Below, in pieces: positions 62,467-64,000 of a stretch of DNA of 64,000 nt (position 1 is its first letter; each line of letters begins with the position of its first letter). The notes below the pieces were generated by a model, which worked only from the letters and a program-made list of their open reading frames with translations, searched no databases and was not told the DNA's origin. Location of the stretch: NCBI GenBank assembly GCA_017306715.1, contig JAFKHV010000019.1:1-64000 (forward strand), written 5' to 3'. Position numbers and translations under genes: made by a program. This stretch comes from Legionella sp. (GTDB lineage Bacteria; Pseudomonadota; Gammaproteobacteria; Legionellales; Legionellaceae).

Positions 62467-64000
62467 ATGTTAAGTCTGCGAGTCAAACCAATTAAAAAGC
62501 CTGGTTATTATTTTGATCAGGAAAATTATTATTTTACGAACCAATTGGTTACCCAATGGGTTGGATTAAGTGCTGCGCGTCAAAATCTTTCTGGAGAAGT
62601 TAACGTAAAAACCCTTGAGTCTATTGTCAGTGGCGAATTACCAAGCGGTGATGTGATTAAAGGCTTGAAATCAGCCACTGGTGAAATGAACAGGCGAGGC
62701 GGTTATGATTTAACTTTTTCTGCCCCAAAATCCGTGTCCTATCTTGGGCTGGTTTGTGAACACAAAGAATTTATTGATTTGCACCTCAATGCGGTAAAGA
62801 CAGTCTTAAAACTGATTGAAAAGGAGGCGGCACAAGCGCGCAAATCAGGAAAAGAAGGCATGGAATATGAAAAAACGGGGAATCTTTGTTTTGCTGCCAT
62901 TCTCCATGATACCTCCAGAGAGCTTGATCCTCAGCTTCATGTGCATGCATTGTTGATGAATTTCACCGAGCGGCTGGATGGCAAATGGCGTGCGTTGGCT
63001 TCTGATATCAGTCGCAATAATGGCACCATGGAGTGGATTATGGATAATCAAATCTTTTTGGGACTTGTGTACCGCTCTGAAATGGCTCTTGGTTTAAAAG
63101 AAATGGGGCTCGAAATAGAGCATACGGGTGATGCTCATGGTCTATTTGAAATCAAGCATTTTGATAAGGCATTGTTGGAGCAAATCTCTAAGCGCCGTGC
63201 CCAGGTTGAAGAACATATTAAAGGGATGCACTCTAATTCATTAAAAGCGTATGACAGGGCGACTCTGGATTCAAGGAAATCAAAGGAAATGGTTTCTCCA
63301 GAGGAATTACGCACACGATGGAGCGCTGAAAGTGAAGCGTTGGGCGTTAATCCAGCCACCTATCTTGCCACCTTAAAAGAAAAAACTAAAGAATCGCATA
63401 CACCAAAAGAAACCATGTCCAATAATCAAGAACTCGATAGAAGTGTTCTTGACGCAATTGCGCATTTAGAAGAAAAAAAACTAACCTTTACCTATCAGGA
63501 AGTATTACAGACGAGCCTTTATTTTTCCTTAGGTGAACAGGGCTTTGAAGCACTGATGGCACGGATTGATAAAGAAATTGATGCACAAAATCTGATTGCT
63601 CTTAATACAGAAAACTCCTCTTTTACAACGAGTACGCTCATTAACAAGGAACAAGAACTCATTAAAAAAATCGTGAACTTCACACCCCAAAAAAAAGGCT
63701 TAGAACGCAATACGGATAAGGTTTGCAAACTCACTGATAATGAGTCCATTCAAAAAGCAGTAACTCAAGCCTTATTTAATAAAGAAGGGGTTGTGCGCAT
63801 CAAACAGCAAAGTGCTACCTCGCGTGAGCTCTTAAGTACTTTAATTGATTATTCACAGGATTCAAAAAAAATTCGTATTCTTTGTCCTTCTGCTTATTCT
63901 GCGCGGACGATGAATAAGGACATGACCCAATCAGCGCCTACCCTGTGGCAATGGATTTTATCTATTGGAAAACAGGATTTGTGTGAAACAGTTGCGGGCT
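62467..64000 (+). CDS. traI: TraI, MobF relaxase-helicase (N-terminal part, runs off the window)
   Basis: The first 511 codons are visible. A MobF (TrwC/TraI) relaxase begins with tyrosines at 15-16 and 22-23 (PGYYFDQENYYF), then the 3-His metal motif HDTSRELDPQLHVH (His158 and His160 at the end). From about 320 a linker leads toward the helicase region. It nicks oriT and unwinds the transferred strand. The ATG at 62467 follows GATAGGGGAATAAATC. No oriT is seen in the window. Confidence 0.93.
   Translation, partial: MLSLRVKPIKKPGYYFDQENYYFTNQLVTQWVGLSAARQNLSGEVNVKTLESIVSGELPSGDVIKGLKSATGEMNRRGGYDLTFSAPKSVSYLGLVCEHKEFIDLHLNAVKTVLKLIEKEAAQARKSGKEGMEYEKTGNLCFAAILHDTSRELDPQLHVHALLMNFTERLDGKWRALASDISRNNGTMEWIMDNQIFLGLVYRSEMALGLKEMGLEIEHTGDAHGLFEIKHFDKALLEQISKRRAQVEEHIKGMHSNSLKAYDRATLDSRKSKEMVSPEELRTRWSAESEALGVNPATYLATLKEKTKESHTPKETMSNNQELDRSVLDAIAHLEEKKLTFTYQEVLQTSLYFSLGEQGFEALMARIDKEIDAQNLIALNTENSSFTTSTLINKEQELIKKIVNFTPQKKGLERNTDKVCKLTDNESIQKAVTQALFNKEGVVRIKQQSATSRELLSTLIDYSQDSKKIRILCPSAYSARTMNKDMTQSAPTLWQWILSIGKQDLCETVAG

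Overview
This 64 kb window looks like part of a large conjugative plasmid (or a plasmid-like integrated element) from an AT-rich gammaproteobacterium. I favour Legionella or a close relative. That is inferred from overall gene style and the F-type transfer operon; no rRNA or species marker is present. There are no rRNA, tRNA or CRISPR features.

Layout: (1) 1-148, the end of an IS481/IS3-type insertion sequence. (2) 256-12415, an ion, pH and energy stress island: NhaA, a PhaB-type reductase, tandem universal stress proteins, a P2-type ATPase, a CPA2 antiporter with a TrkA-N domain, a cold-shock protein, and a tightly overlapping maoC-pta/ackA/fabI operon on the minus strand. (3) 12661-25543, a dense block of small-molecule modification and detoxification genes, almost all on the minus strand: many GNAT acetyltransferases (several fused to a methyltransferase, cupin or P-loop kinase), two APH-type kinases, an MccF-like S66 peptidase, cupins, and a group of tRNA-editing-type proteins (AlaX-like, YbaK-like, DUF2000) divergent from a XRE-cupin regulator with two palindromic operators. 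(4) 25626-28593, RecX, a short tyrosine recombinase and a DUF4062/AlbA-type ATP-binding protein with a TGQV repeat.

(5) 28663-33526, the maintenance module: DnaA boxes, an orphan chromosomal-type ParB, six direct iterons, ParA with an N-terminal HTH, a second ParB, twin 18-bp palindromes, a Rep_3-like initiator and two inverted iterons. (6) 33543-36831, a LOG-family protein, a POT/MFS transporter and two minus-strand DNA-binding proteins. (7) 37017-42927, the most unusual region: an unrecognised 420-aa protein, an ATP-grasp ligase, a ThiS-like sulfur carrier ending in GG, a ThiF/MoeB-like E1 with a rhodanese domain, a YcaO and a TfuA. This reads as a backbone-thioamidation natural-product pathway with its own sulfur relay and no obvious precursor peptide. 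(8) 43041-64000, an F-type type IV secretion operon in the order traA-L-E-K-B-V-C-trbI-traW-U-trbC-traN-F-trbB-H-G, a TraS-position membrane protein, traD, and traI running off the window.

Taken together, the element carries its own replication, partition and transfer functions. Its cargo is stress physiology, resistance-like enzymes and a probable sulfur-containing metabolite pathway.
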